From the NCBI GenBank assembly GCA_035496255.1, contig DATJEU010000050.1, positions 23,118-87,117 of the forward strand: 64,000 bases of DNA. The letters run 5' to 3'. Shown piece after piece: positions 15,402-24,155 of this stretch. The position numbers were made by a program, and so were the translations under genes. Under the pieces are notes generated by a model. That model was not told the origin of the DNA and did not search any database. It worked only from the letters and a program-made list of their open reading frames with translations. Positions within the stretch are counted from its first letter, which is position 1. The number at the start of each line of letters is the position of its first letter. This stretch comes from Gp6-AA40 sp035496255. GTDB lineage: Bacteria; Acidobacteriota; Vicinamibacteria; Vicinamibacterales; UBA2999.

Positions 15402-17237
15402 CTACCGAATTCGCATATCCAGCCGCTTCACCGGCCTCTGGATCGACGCGCAGACCTCGCGGATGCGGTGCTCGACGTCGCCGTTGATCTTGGGGCTGCT
15501 GAGGACGACCTCGTCGATCGAGTACCGGCGAATCGCCGCGTCGAGGAACGCCAGGTCCCCGCGAACCGGCACGCCGTTGATCCAGCGGCGCGCCTTCATC
15601 GGGTCATCGTCGATGAAGGCCACGGGATTCATCTGCCAATCGGGATTCGCGCGCATCTCCCGGACCAGCAACTGCCCGAATGATCCGGCACCGTACACGA
15701 GGACGCGGCGGCTCCGCTTGTTGCGCGTCGACGCGACCAGGTTCATCAGGCGGAACGACACGCGTGTCGCGACAATGGCGAACGACAACAGCAGCGCATC
15801 GATGACGTAGACACCGTACGAAAAGCCGATCTCGCGATAGAAATACGACGGTGCGAGCACCGACAGCGGCAGGCCGACCGCAATCGCGCGCCCGACCGCC
15901 GCCAGATCGCGCAGGCCGAACGTCTCCCAGGACCGCTGGTACAGACCGGACACGTAAAGGCCGGCAAGCTGGCAGCCGAGCACCACCGGCAGCGATGCCG
16001 TGAAATACGGGAGAAACGCCACGAGCGTGTCGTTCTCGAAACGCAGGCGGTAGGCGCCGTAATAGCAGATCGTGATCAGGACCAGGTCGAGCATCACCTG
16101 GCCGAAGTGCCACCGGAACGCCAGGTCCTTGAGAAACGGTGCGAACGACGACTTCTGCAGCGCGATGAAGTCCTCGGAGTTGTACGCCGGCACGCGTGCG
16201 AGGAACAGCCCGAGCAGGACGACGGCCACCGCGAAGATCGCGACGACCGGAAGCGTCGTATCGAAGGTGCTGCCGTGAGCCAGCAGCGTCGCGGTGCCGC
16301 CGCCGACGAGGCCGAGCAGATAGAGAATGCGCACCGCGCTGCGTTCGGAAAAGCCGAGCGAGGCGAGCCGATGCGACACGTGATCGGTGCCGCCCCTCGA
16401 GGCCTTTCGTCCCGCCAGCCGCCGCAGCATGATGACGAACGACATGTCGAACAGCGGCACCACGAGAATCAACACGACGAGTACCGTGGGGCTGACCAGC
16501 GACAGGGCGTTGAAGCGGAATGCCGGTACCAGCGCCGTTCCGCCCAGGATCGCGCCGATGAAGAGGCTCCCGCAGTCGCCCATGAACAGGCGCGCCGGCG
16601 GTCGGTTCCAGTAGAGGAATCCAAGCAGCCCGCCGGCCAGCGACACCAGCAGCAGGACGAGCGGCACGCCAAGCGCGGGCTGCAGCAGGAAGGCCATGAA
16701 CGCCGCCGCAATCAGGGCCACGCCCGCCGCCAGGCCGTCCATGTTGTCCTGCAGGTTCATCGCATGGCAGATGCCTGCGAACCAGATCGTGCCGATGAGC
16801 GTTGCCCACCACGGCAGCGCGCCCTCAGGTTCGGCCCCGGCGAGCGCAAAGACGAAGAACGCGCCGATCGCCAGCGACGAGACCAGCTTCGCCAGCGGCG
16901 ACATCTGCAGGCGATCGTCGAAGACGCCGACGATGAACATGCCGATGGCGGCGAGACCGACCGGCAGCCAGGCGCCGCTCCAGGTGAGGAGATCCGTGCG
17001 CGCCAGCACCAGGGCGAAGCCGGCCAGCGTCCCCGCGGCAATCGCCATCCCGCCCATCGTCGGCGTCGGCGTGCTGTGCCAGCGATCCTGCCGTTGCGGG
17101 ACAACGGCGCCGATGACAGGAGCCACCCGGCGCACGGCGACGCCGCCGGCGATCGCCACGACCGTCGCGACGACGAACGCGAAAAGCAGGAGGGTCAAAT
17201 CAGCGGGCGATCGACTCCGGGACGGACTCGGAAGCAT
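15402..17237 (-). CDS. WecA/MraY-like phosphoglycosyltransferase fused to a CapD-N-like domain
   Basis: 611 residues. Residues about 15-330 form a polytopic UndP-GlcNAc-1-P transferase-like domain, with STPTPTMGGMAIAAG, VFDDRLQMSPLAK, LQDNMDGLAAG, FMGDCGSLFIGA and HVSHRLASLGFS marking the metal and nucleotide loops. Residues about 365-480 are a further four-helix membrane block. Residues about 500-611 are a Rossmann domain (RVLVYGAGSFGQLLVREM, VAFIDDDPMKARRWINGVPV) like the N-terminal part of CapD/WbpM proteins but lacking the SDR catalytic half. It probably starts glycan assembly on undecaprenyl phosphate. Its start overlaps the upstream gene by 38 bases; a later TTG start is possible. Confidence 0.85.
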   Translation of the reverse strand: MLPSPSRSRSPADLTLLLFAFVVATVVAIAGGVAVRRVAPVIGAVVPQRQDRWHSTPTPTMGGMAIAAGTLAGFALVLARTDLLTWSGAWLPVGLAAIGMFIVGVFDDRLQMSPLAKLVSSLAIGAFFVFALAGAEPEGALPWWATLIGTIWFAGICHAMNLQDNMDGLAAGVALIAAAFMAFLLQPALGVPLVLLLVSLAGGLLGFLYWNRPPARLFMGDCGSLFIGAILGGTALVPAFRFNALSLVSPTVLVVLILVVPLFDMSFVIMLRRLAGRKASRGGTDHVSHRLASLGFSERSAVRILYLLGLVGGGTATLLAHGSTFDTTLPVVAIFAVAVVLLGLFLARVPAYNSEDFIALQKSSFAPFLKDLAFRWHFGQVMLDLVLITICYYGAYRLRFENDTLVAFLPYFTASLPVVLGCQLAGLYVSGLYQRSWETFGLRDLAAVGRAIAVGLPLSVLAPSYFYREIGFSYGVYVIDALLLSFAIVATRVSFRLMNLVASTRNKRSRRVLVYGAGSFGQLLVREMRANPDWQMNPVAFIDDDPMKARRWINGVPVRGDLAFLDAAIRRYSIDEVVLSSPKINGDVEHRIREVCASIQRPVKRLDMRIR

Positions 17238-18915
17238 GGCCGAGCACGAACGGGGTCTGCCGGAGGATGCCGTTGCAGATTGTATCCAGTCCTTCGGACT
17301 GGCCAGGCTGGAGATGTTCCAGCCGCTCGAGCTTCAGCCGGAAGACGGGGTAGCCCGCCTTCGGCTCGATGAACGGGAGCTGGATCATGCGGTTGAAGAA
17401 GAAGTGGTGAGCGTAGCGGCGCGCACGCGTGACGTGATCGGCGTCGAGGCGCGCGGGAAACGGCAGACGGTCGAGGATGCGGAAGTATTCCTCGGCGCTG
17501 CTGGCGTCGCAGGTGAGCCCCTTGTTCCGGATCCAGGCCTCGCCCGCGACGATCACCGGCAGCCCGCGGCTGGTCAGTTCGACGCCCATCTTGGTGCCGT
17601 AAATGATCGCGGCGTTGCACTGCTGCATCAGCGTGTAGCTGCTGATGCCGCTCTCGGGCGGCACCACGAAGACGTTCGGCGGCAGCGCCGGCAATCGCTT
17701 CTGCAGCTCGCGCAGCACCGGCTGGCGCGACGTCGGAAAGCCGCTGATCTCGGCCGGGTGCACGCGAATCAGCAACTGCAGATCGGGCCGCTTCGCGAAG
17801 TATTCGCACGTCCGGACCAGCCACTCGAGCATGTCGGGAAAGGCGTTGGCCGGGTAGTGCAATTGCGCATCCCACGACACGTTCGTGAGCAGACCGACGA
17901 TCGGCTTGCCGACGTCGAGCCCGAGGCTGCTCATCACGGCGCCGCTATCCTGCTTCGACGGCCGGTGAAACACGATCCAGTCGAAGAGGCCGTCGCGGCG
18001 GCTCTCGAGGTACTTCATGAGATCGCGATCCTGCTGTTCCGTCAGCGCGCGATCCTGCCAGTGCGACACCGGTTCGGTGAGCAGCGTGTGGTGATACGTG
18101 TCGTCGTGGCTGAAGATGAAGCAGCGCTTGCGATACGCGACATTCCAGGCGGCGACGTGCACGCGCGCTTCGCGTGCCGCTTCAGCGATCACGCCCCACG
18201 GCACGTAGATGCCGTGCGTGACGACGACCGACTGGAACGCGCCGGAGCGCAGGAGCCGTCGCGACGCGAACGCCGTCAGCAGTGCGGACTCGAGGTAACG
18301 CCGCAGGATCGCCTCGCCGTGCGGCTCGCCATGCAGCGAGCCGCTGGCGAAAAAGCGCAGCGCGCCGGCGTAGGCGTGCTCGCCGATCGCCATGCCCTCG
18401 AACCTGTACGACTCGATCTCGGCCAGCGGGATCCCGAGCGCAATCGCGCGCGCTTCAGTGCGGTCCTCCGCGTGCAGATACTCGCCGAGGTGGTGGACCG
18501 TGATCCCGAGGTCGCGATAGACCTCCGCCGCCGGCCAGCGACAATCACGGCACAGATCGCGTGACGGCCCGTGCGCCGCGAATGCCGCCAGGTCGGGATA
18601 CAGCGACGCGTCGCACTCCGCGCACGCGGTCATGCTCCCGTCACACAGCAGTGCATGGACCTCGGCGCCGCGGAACGTCAGCGCCGCCGCGAGCGCGCTC
18701 TCGAGCGTGACCGAGTGCGCGTACGATCCGATGGCGCTGGCCAGCAGGACACGCGGGCCGCCCTGCGCGGATGCGCGCGCTGCGTCCCACATCGCGCCGT
18801 TGCCGGCGAGCAGTCGCCGCCAATCCGGATACGCGTCGTAGCGGGCGTAGTACCAGCGTCGCGCCAGCCGTGTCGCCCGCCACAGTGCCGGAAGTTTCCG
18901 GATCGGCAGCTTCAT
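17200..18915 (-). CDS. capsule-synthesis (KpsC/KpsS-like) glycosyltransferase-type protein
   Basis: 571 residues from ATG 18915, overlapping the HAD stop by 4 bases; earlier in-frame codons are shadow. The middle has ASAIGSYAHSVTLESALAAA, a four-cysteine cluster (TACAECDASLY, SRDLCRDCRWP), WIVFHRPSKQD, and a GT-B-like C-terminal half with LLIRVHPAEISG and IIYGTKMGVELTSRGLPVIV. The last blocks resemble capsule polysaccharide proteins of the Capsule_synth group and CDP-glycerol-like transferases. The cysteine cluster may bind zinc. A sugar-transferring role is inferred from fold and context. Confidence 0.65.
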   Translation of the reverse strand: MKLPIRKLPALWRATRLARRWYYARYDAYPDWRRLLAGNGAMWDAARASAQGGPRVLLASAIGSYAHSVTLESALAAALTFRGAEVHALLCDGSMTACAECDASLYPDLAAFAAHGPSRDLCRDCRWPAAEVYRDLGITVHHLGEYLHAEDRTEARAIALGIPLAEIESYRFEGMAIGEHAYAGALRFFASGSLHGEPHGEAILRRYLESALLTAFASRRLLRSGAFQSVVVTHGIYVPWGVIAEAAREARVHVAAWNVAYRKRCFIFSHDDTYHHTLLTEPVSHWQDRALTEQQDRDLMKYLESRRDGLFDWIVFHRPSKQDSGAVMSSLGLDVGKPIVGLLTNVSWDAQLHYPANAFPDMLEWLVRTCEYFAKRPDLQLLIRVHPAEISGFPTSRQPVLRELQKRLPALPPNVFVVPPESGISSYTLMQQCNAAIIYGTKMGVELTSRGLPVIVAGEAWIRNKGLTCDASSAEEYFRILDRLPFPARLDADHVTRARRYAHHFFFNRMIQLPFIEPKAGYPVFRLKLERLEHLQPGQSEGLDTICNGILRQTPFVLGHASESVPESIAR

Positions 18916-19700
18916 CCGCGGGACGTCCGGGATCCGCCTGATGCCCGGCTGAAGCCGGGCCCGACGCTCTCGTCGTCGTGGCCGGCCTGCGAATCGTCGC
19001 GCCCGGCTTCGGCCGGGCGCTCCGACGGCGCCGCACCAATCAACGCGAGGAACTCGTCCACCGGTGGAAGCTGCGGCATCACGCGCCACGGATGATGCGC
19101 CTGCAGTTCGTCGAGCGAGTAGCCGCCGGTCGCAACGGCGATCGTTCTGGCGCCGATCGCGTTCGCGCACTCGATGTCGTGCGGCGTGTCGCCGATGACG
19201 AAGATCGCTTCGTCGGCAATGGGCCCGGCCTGGCGCGCCAATGCGAGTGCGCGCACCGCAATGGTTGCGCGCGCTCCCGGATCCTCGGCAAATGCGCCAT
19301 CGGCAAAGTAGTGAAACAGGCCGTAGTGCGTCAGCTTCGCTGCCGCGCCGCCGCGCGTATTGCCGGTGAGCAGATACGAGCGGATATCCGGCCGATCGCG
19401 GGTCGCGTCGAGAATCTCGCGCGCGTTCGGCATCACGTGCCCCTGGCGCTGCGGCAGATAGTCCGGCAGCAGGCTCTCATAGCGCGCGACCATCCGGTGG
19501 ATTGTGTCGAGATCGGCTGCGACGTCGAGCATCTCGAAGGTGCGCACGGCGATCTGATAATCGGTCAGGCCGGGCACGCGGATGCTCGCGAGCTGGAACG
19601 GCTTCCCGGTGCTCTCTCTGACCGCCTGTTCCCACGCCGGCGCGCCCCCCTTGCCGGTGGTCAGCAGCGTGCCGTCGATATCCCAGAACAGAACGATCAT
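18912..19700 (-). CDS. HAD-family phosphatase
   Basis: 262 residues from ATG 19700, overlapping the transketolase stop by 4 bases. HAD motif I is LFWDIDGTLLTTGKGGAP, motif II lies in SYLLTGNTRGGAAAKL, motif III is the lysine there, and motif IV is FVIGDTPHDIECANAIGA. The cap is the small helical type of phosphoglycolate-phosphatase relatives. In this place it may remove a phosphate from a sugar intermediate before activation. The last about 35 residues are low-complexity and encoded by GC-rich palindromes (18944-19023), so the natural C-terminus was probably near residue 225. Confidence 0.85.
   Translation of the reverse strand: MIVLFWDIDGTLLTTGKGGAPAWEQAVRESTGKPFQLASIRVPGLTDYQIAVRTFEMLDVAADLDTIHRMVARYESLLPDYLPQRQGHVMPNAREILDATRDRPDIRSYLLTGNTRGGAAAKLTHYGLFHYFADGAFAEDPGARATIAVRALALARQAGPIADEAIFVIGDTPHDIECANAIGARTIAVATGGYSLDELQAHHPWRVMPQLPPVDEFLALIGAAPSERPAEAGRDDSQAGHDDESVGPGFSRASGGSRTSRG
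18944..19023. repeat. pair of REP-like palindromes forming the 3' end of the HAD gene
   Basis: Two similar short hairpins occur, gcccggctgaagccgggc and gcgcccggcttcggccgggcgc, about 40 bases apart. Both lie inside the final codons of the HAD gene. Words of this kind (cccggc-ttc-gccggg) are typical of REP-like intergenic elements. Confidence 0.6.
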
Positions 19701-21655
19701 GCGACCGATACGGGATGGGTCACGGCGGCACCGATCCGGCGAACCAGACCGGCAACATCGAGGCCGTGATACGCCAGCACTTCGTCGTTGGTGCCGCACT
19801 CCGGCAGTTCGGTCACCCCGATCGCCGTGACGCGAACGGCCGGCTCGAGACCGAGGCTGGCGATCGCCGCCCCCAGCATCTCGCTCTGGCCGCCGGTCAG
19901 ATAGTGATTGTCCAGCGTGACGATGGCGCGGTGCGATCCGATCACCTGGCGCAACCAGCCGCGATCGATGCGATTCAGCCACGGCAGGTTGACGATGCGG
20001 AGGTTCAACCCCGCCGCTTGCTGCAACTGCACGGCGGCCTCGAATGCGTTGGCGAGCATCCACGGGCCGTAACCGAAAATGACACCGTCGCTGCCCTCGC
20101 GAACCACCCAACCCTTGCCGACCTCTGGGCGCTCGGCACCGGCATACTCGAACGGCATCGGCCACTTCACCGACACCAGCCGCAGGTACGCGCTCTCGTC
20201 GAGACGATTGACGATCGTGTCGTAGACGGCGTGGAGCTCCGCCTCCATGCACGGTTCAACGAGCACCATTCCCGGAATGCCGCCGAGCGCGGAAATGTCA
20301 CGGACCGACTGGTGTGAATGCCCGGGGCCTCCCGGCAGCAGTCCGGCAAGCGAGCCGACGTAGATCACTTTCGAGCGCTCGCTTGCCTGGTTGTACATCT
20401 GTTCGTTCGGCCGGGCGGCGAGAAAGCAGGCGAACGAGTGGACCACCGGCAGCACGCCGCGGCGTGCCATCCCCGCTGCCGTCGAGACCATGTCCTGCTC
20501 GGCGATCCCGCATTCGACGAACCGCCGCGGATATTTCTTCGCGAACGCGATCAGGCCGCAGTCCTTGATCAGGTCGGCGTCGAGCACCATCAGGTGCGGG
20601 TGGCGATCCGCCTGCGCGACAAGGGCCTTCTCGTACGCAGCGATCAGGTTATCGGTCTTGCGCGGCTCGCGGCGCGGATTGCGGGTGCGCGTGCCGGACG
20701 CGAGCTGACCGAGGCCAAGCGCGGAGAACAGACGCTCAGCCCGCGGACGCAGCTCTTTCACCGCCGCGGTGTACTTGTCCTCACTCGGCGCACCGGAGTG
20801 GAACAGATACAGATCGTCGGCCGCCAGTGCCGCCGGGCCCTCCATGAAACTGACGCCCTTGCCCTTGATCGTGTCGGCGATGATCACCTTCGGCTGGTCG
20901 GTGATGTTGTCGAGCGCACGGAACGTTCGTTCGATCGCGGCGACGTCGTGGCCGTCCACGCGGCTCACGTGCCAGCCGAAGGCACGCAGCTTCGCCTCCA
21001 GATCGCCGAGGTCGCTCACCTGCTTCACCCAGGTATCCGACTGGATCTTGTTGTGATCGATGATCGCGACGATTTCACCGAGGCCACGGTTCGCCGTCGG
21101 GCCGAGCGACTCCCAGAACTGCCCTTCCTGCAGCTCGCCGTCGCCGGTCAGCACGAACACACGCCGTGACCTGCCGGTCAACCGATTCGCGAGCGCCATC
21201 CCTTTCGCCTTGGAGATGCCCATCCCCAGTGAGCCGGTGTTGGCCTGGATGTACGGCGTTTCGACGTGCGGGTGGCCAGGCAGCCCCCTGATCCGCCGCA
21301 ACTCGTGGAGCATGTCCTCCGGAAGCAGGCCCAACCCGATCAGGACGTTGTAGAGCGCCGGCGCGTCATGTCCCTTCGACGAGAAGAAGATGTCGCAGGC
21401 GTCAGGTCCCTTGTCGAGATCGCGGAGCTCGTTGAGGAACAGCCAGCTCATGATCTCGATCGAGCTGAAGCTGGTGCCGATGTGCCCCGACCACGCGCCG
21501 GCAATCATGTAGAGCGTGTTGAGACGCGCCAGCGCCGCAAACGCTTCCGCCTTCGCCACCGCGCCCGCCTGCGCGTCGCGCAGGCGCCGGAATTCGGCGG
21601 CCGGCACGAACGTCAGCTCGAGGCTTTCTCCCTGATCTGTCTGTAGATCTCCCAT
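19697..21655 (-). CDS. transketolase (full-length, N and C parts fused)
   Basis: 652 residues from ATG 21655 (MGDLQTDQGESLELTF); the longer open frame reads through the upstream gene. The TPP domain has AGAWSGHIGTSFSSIEIMSW, VLTGDGELQEGQFWE and AIIDHNKIQSDTW (metal-TPP motif). The Pyr and C-terminal domains follow from about residue 330 (DADLIKDCGLIAFAKKYPRRFVECG, AEQDMVSTAAGMARRG, LDNHYLTGGQSEMLGA). It moves two-carbon ketol units between sugars. Its place between a CMP-sugar synthetase and a HAD phosphatase suggests a role in making an unusual glycan sugar rather than central metabolism. This is inference. Confidence 0.9.
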   Translation of the reverse strand: MGDLQTDQGESLELTFVPAAEFRRLRDAQAGAVAKAEAFAALARLNTLYMIAGAWSGHIGTSFSSIEIMSWLFLNELRDLDKGPDACDIFFSSKGHDAPALYNVLIGLGLLPEDMLHELRRIRGLPGHPHVETPYIQANTGSLGMGISKAKGMALANRLTGRSRRVFVLTGDGELQEGQFWESLGPTANRGLGEIVAIIDHNKIQSDTWVKQVSDLGDLEAKLRAFGWHVSRVDGHDVAAIERTFRALDNITDQPKVIIADTIKGKGVSFMEGPAALAADDLYLFHSGAPSEDKYTAAVKELRPRAERLFSALGLGQLASGTRTRNPRREPRKTDNLIAAYEKALVAQADRHPHLMVLDADLIKDCGLIAFAKKYPRRFVECGIAEQDMVSTAAGMARRGVLPVVHSFACFLAARPNEQMYNQASERSKVIYVGSLAGLLPGGPGHSHQSVRDISALGGIPGMVLVEPCMEAELHAVYDTIVNRLDESAYLRLVSVKWPMPFEYAGAERPEVGKGWVVREGSDGVIFGYGPWMLANAFEAAVQLQQAAGLNLRIVNLPWLNRIDRGWLRQVIGSHRAIVTLDNHYLTGGQSEMLGAAIASLGLEPAVRVTAIGVTELPECGTNDEVLAYHGLDVAGLVRRIGAAVTHPVSVA

Positions 21656-21658
21656 CAC

Positions 21659-21726
21659 TCCCAACTTCCAACGCCCAATTCCCAACAACGCCCAACCCTG
21701 GGCGTTGGACTTTTGGGAGGTGGGCG
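21659..21726. repeat. palindromic CCCAAC-type repeat between cytidylyltransferase and transketolase genes
   Basis: Arms tccaacgccc (21667-21676) and gggcgttgga (21700-21709) pair perfectly and are flanked by further cccaac / gttggg-like words. It fills the 71-base spacer. The vocabulary matches the in-frame insert at 3507-3582, so the two look like copies of one repeat family. Confidence 0.65.
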
Positions 21727-22527
21727 TTATACGACGGCGCCGTATGCAGCAGCCGCGATCCGTGGCAGCGCGGCTGCCCCATCGGCGATCAGCTTCTCCG
21801 CCACCATCCAGTCCGACGGATCGTTGATGTCGAACCCTTCGTAGCCTTCGGTGATGAAGGGCACGACGACATCTCCGGCGAGGCTGTGTTGTTCGAGAAC
21901 GGTGCGCGCCCAGGCGATCTCGAGCGACGCGTTCTGCACATACACCGGCGGAAGCGCCTGATACGGCGTGCTGTGCCACGGCACGCCACGAGTCGGCAAT
22001 TCGCCGGATCCAGATCCTGACAGCGCCGGATTCTCGAACGGCAGCAGCGGCAGCATGCGGTTGCCGCGCACCACCCACATCTTGCCGGGATGCTGCGCGC
22101 ACTTCTCGATCGCGCGCAGCGAGTCCACACCTTCCTGCGCCCCGAACAACGCCCACGCACGCTGAATCGTGTCAGCCGTGCGAAAGGGGCTCGTCGGCCG
22201 CAGCAGGCTGAACGCGTCCCAGCTGCGGCCGCGCGCGGCGAGTTCGCGCAGCGTGTACTCGAGCCACTCGATGTCGGGAGACGTGTCGCCGGCAAACGCC
22301 GCCGGCCGCAGGAACGGCACCTCGGCGCCGTAGTGGCGAGCGACCGCGGCGATCTCTTCCGAGTCAGTCGACACAATCACCGACTCGAAGACACCGCTCT
22401 CCAGCGCCGGCACGATCGTGTACGCCAGCGTCGGATGCCCCCGCAGCAGCCGCACGTTCTTGCCCGGCACGCGCTTGCTGCCACGCCGCGCGGGAATCAG
22501 GGCGACCGCGGAATGTCTCGTCGTCAC
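21727..22527 (-). CDS. acylneuraminate cytidylyltransferase-like CMP-sugar synthetase
   Basis: 266 residues. The start VALIPARRGSKRVPGKNVRL is the CTP-binding signature of NeuA/KdsB-type enzymes, followed by VIVSTDSEEIAAVARHYGAE, the DTSPDIEW segment and LRPTSPFRTADTIQRA. The end (FDINDPSDWMVAEKLI) matches the family's metal-binding region. It should activate a keto-acid sugar as CMP-sugar, the partner step to the NeuB-like synthase at 41 kb. Length is slightly over the usual 220-240. The sugar could be neuraminate-like, legionaminate-like or a novel acid. Confidence 0.88.
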   Translation of the reverse strand: MTTRHSAVALIPARRGSKRVPGKNVRLLRGHPTLAYTIVPALESGVFESVIVSTDSEEIAAVARHYGAEVPFLRPAAFAGDTSPDIEWLEYTLRELAARGRSWDAFSLLRPTSPFRTADTIQRAWALFGAQEGVDSLRAIEKCAQHPGKMWVVRGNRMLPLLPFENPALSGSGSGELPTRGVPWHSTPYQALPPVYVQNASLEIAWARTVLEQHSLAGDVVVPFITEGYEGFDINDPSDWMVAEKLIADGAAALPRIAAAAYGAVV

Positions 22528-22563
22528 GTCAGCACCGGCTCGACGGGAGGGTTGCGGTGCGAT

Positions 22564-24066
22564 TCACACGCCGGCCGGATTGTGATTGATGTAGATCGTT
22601 TTCAGATCGGAGTAGACGTCGAGCGCCTGCGTCCCGGCCTCGCGCCAGCCGTTGCCCGACTGCCGCAGCCCGCCGAACGGCAGGTGCGGCTCGCTGCCGT
22701 AGGTCCCGCCGTTCACCACCGCGACGCCGCACTGGATGCGGTTCAGGAACGTCATCGCCCGGTTGATGTTCTGCGTGTGGACGGCCGCGGTCAGGCCGAA
22801 CGGCGAATCGTTCGCCATCGCGATCGCCTCGTCGAAGTCGCGCACCCGGTAGAGGATCGTGATCGGCCCGAACAGCTCGCTGCGCGAGATGTCGTCGTTG
22901 GTGCCGACGTGCTCGATGAGCGTGGGCGCGACGAAAAAGCCGCCGTCGTATCCGGGACCGGTCATCCGGTGGCCGCCGGCGATGACCGACGCGCCGCTCG
23001 TCTTCGCGCGATCGACCGACGCCAGCATGTTCGTCATCTGCTCTTCGTTGATCACCGGACCAAGATAGTCGTCGTCGCTCGTCCCGACGCGCAGCGCACG
23101 CGTGGCCTCGAGCAGCCTCGCCTTGAACTCGTCGTAGACGCGATCGAAGACGAGAATGCGGCTGCCGGCGGCGCAGCGTTGCCCGGCATTGCTGAACGCG
23201 GATCCGATCGTCCAGTTCACCGCATTCTGCAGGTCTGCATCGTCACACACGATCAGCGGGTTCTTGCCGCCAAGCTCGAGGCAGGTCTTGGCCAGGCGGC
23301 GGCCGGCCGTTTCGGCGATCCAGCGCCCGACACCACACGATCCGGTGAAGCTGATGATCGCGACGTCCGGATGCTCGACGAGCGGCGCGCCGGCCTCTTC
23401 ACCCATGCCGTGGAGCGTCGTGTAGATCCCGCCGGGAACGCCGGCCTGTCGTGCGAGCACGCCGAACGCCCACGCCGACAGCGGCGTGTCTTCGGATGCT
23501 TTCAGAATCGCGGCATTGCCGCACAGCAAGGCGGGGAACGCCTTCCAGGCCACGTTGGCGATCGGGGTGTTCGCGGCGATGATCAGCCCGGCAATGCCGA
23601 GCGGCTGGCGAACCACGAGCGCCGTCTTGTTCGGCACCGCGCTCGTCGTCGTCTGGCCGTAGAAGCGGCGGCCCTCACCGGCGACGAAGAACCCCATTTC
23701 GATCGCGGCATCGGTCTCGCCGAGCGCGTCCTTCTTCGACTTGCCGGTTTCGCGCGCGACCAGCGTGGCGATCGCGGCGCGGTGCTCCTGCATCAGCATC
23801 GCGATCCGGCGCAGGACGTCACCACGCTTGACGGGTGTCATCTCCGCCCAGGCCGGTTGAGCGTTTCGTGCCGCCGTGACCGCAGCCGCCACATCCTCGG
23901 CCGTCGACCGCGCGACCTCGCAAATGGACCTGCCCGTCGCCGGATCCACTTTGGTGAATGTACGCCCGCCGGCGGCGAACGCGTCCCGCGATCCGATCTG
24001 ATTCGGAATCACGGATGGCACAACCGTCAGGTCAGTCGCCGTGCGTTCCTCGTTGGTCACAATCAT
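22564..24066 (-). CDS. NAD(P)-dependent aldehyde dehydrogenase
   Basis: 500 residues from ATG 24066. The fold shows the cofactor loop SFTGSCGVGRWIAETAG, the general base in LELGGKNPLIV, the catalytic cysteine in SNAGQRCAAGSRI, and a C-terminal LPFGGLRQSGNGWREAG. This is a complete ALDH superfamily member of ordinary length. It oxidises an aldehyde to an acid. Its place within the glycan run, just upstream of the CMP-sugar synthetase, suggests it could form a sugar acid, but many ALDHs are unrelated to their neighbours. The substrate is unknown. Confidence 0.88.
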   Translation of the reverse strand: MIVTNEERTATDLTVVPSVIPNQIGSRDAFAAGGRTFTKVDPATGRSICEVARSTAEDVAAAVTAARNAQPAWAEMTPVKRGDVLRRIAMLMQEHRAAIATLVARETGKSKKDALGETDAAIEMGFFVAGEGRRFYGQTTTSAVPNKTALVVRQPLGIAGLIIAANTPIANVAWKAFPALLCGNAAILKASEDTPLSAWAFGVLARQAGVPGGIYTTLHGMGEEAGAPLVEHPDVAIISFTGSCGVGRWIAETAGRRLAKTCLELGGKNPLIVCDDADLQNAVNWTIGSAFSNAGQRCAAGSRILVFDRVYDEFKARLLEATRALRVGTSDDDYLGPVINEEQMTNMLASVDRAKTSGASVIAGGHRMTGPGYDGGFFVAPTLIEHVGTNDDISRSELFGPITILYRVRDFDEAIAMANDSPFGLTAAVHTQNINRAMTFLNRIQCGVAVVNGGTYGSEPHLPFGGLRQSGNGWREAGTQALDVYSDLKTIYINHNPAGV

Positions 24067-24084
24067 GTCGCTTGAATCCTGGTA

Positions 24085-24155
24085 CCTGTAGGGCCGGTCT
24101 TGCTTTATAGACCGGCCGTCGCGGCGCATCTAAACAGCAAGATGCGCCCTACAGG
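24085..24155. repeat. 71-base three-stem palindromic element (MITE/REP-like)
   Basis: Outer arms cctgtaggg (24085-24093) and ccctacagg (24147-24155) are perfect. Inside are stem ggccggtct / agaccggcc (24092-24100, 24109-24117) and stem gcgcatc / gatgcgc (24124-24130, 24141-24147). The left outer arm shares two bases with the first inner stem. The right outer arm supplies the TAG stop of the glycosyltransferase gene at 24149. The compact cruciform design suggests a non-autonomous mobile palindrome. Confidence 0.75.

Noticed and set aside
16696..18564. 622-codon plus-strand open frame
   Set aside because: Antisense to the WecA-like and KpsC-like genes, crossing their junction; no motif.
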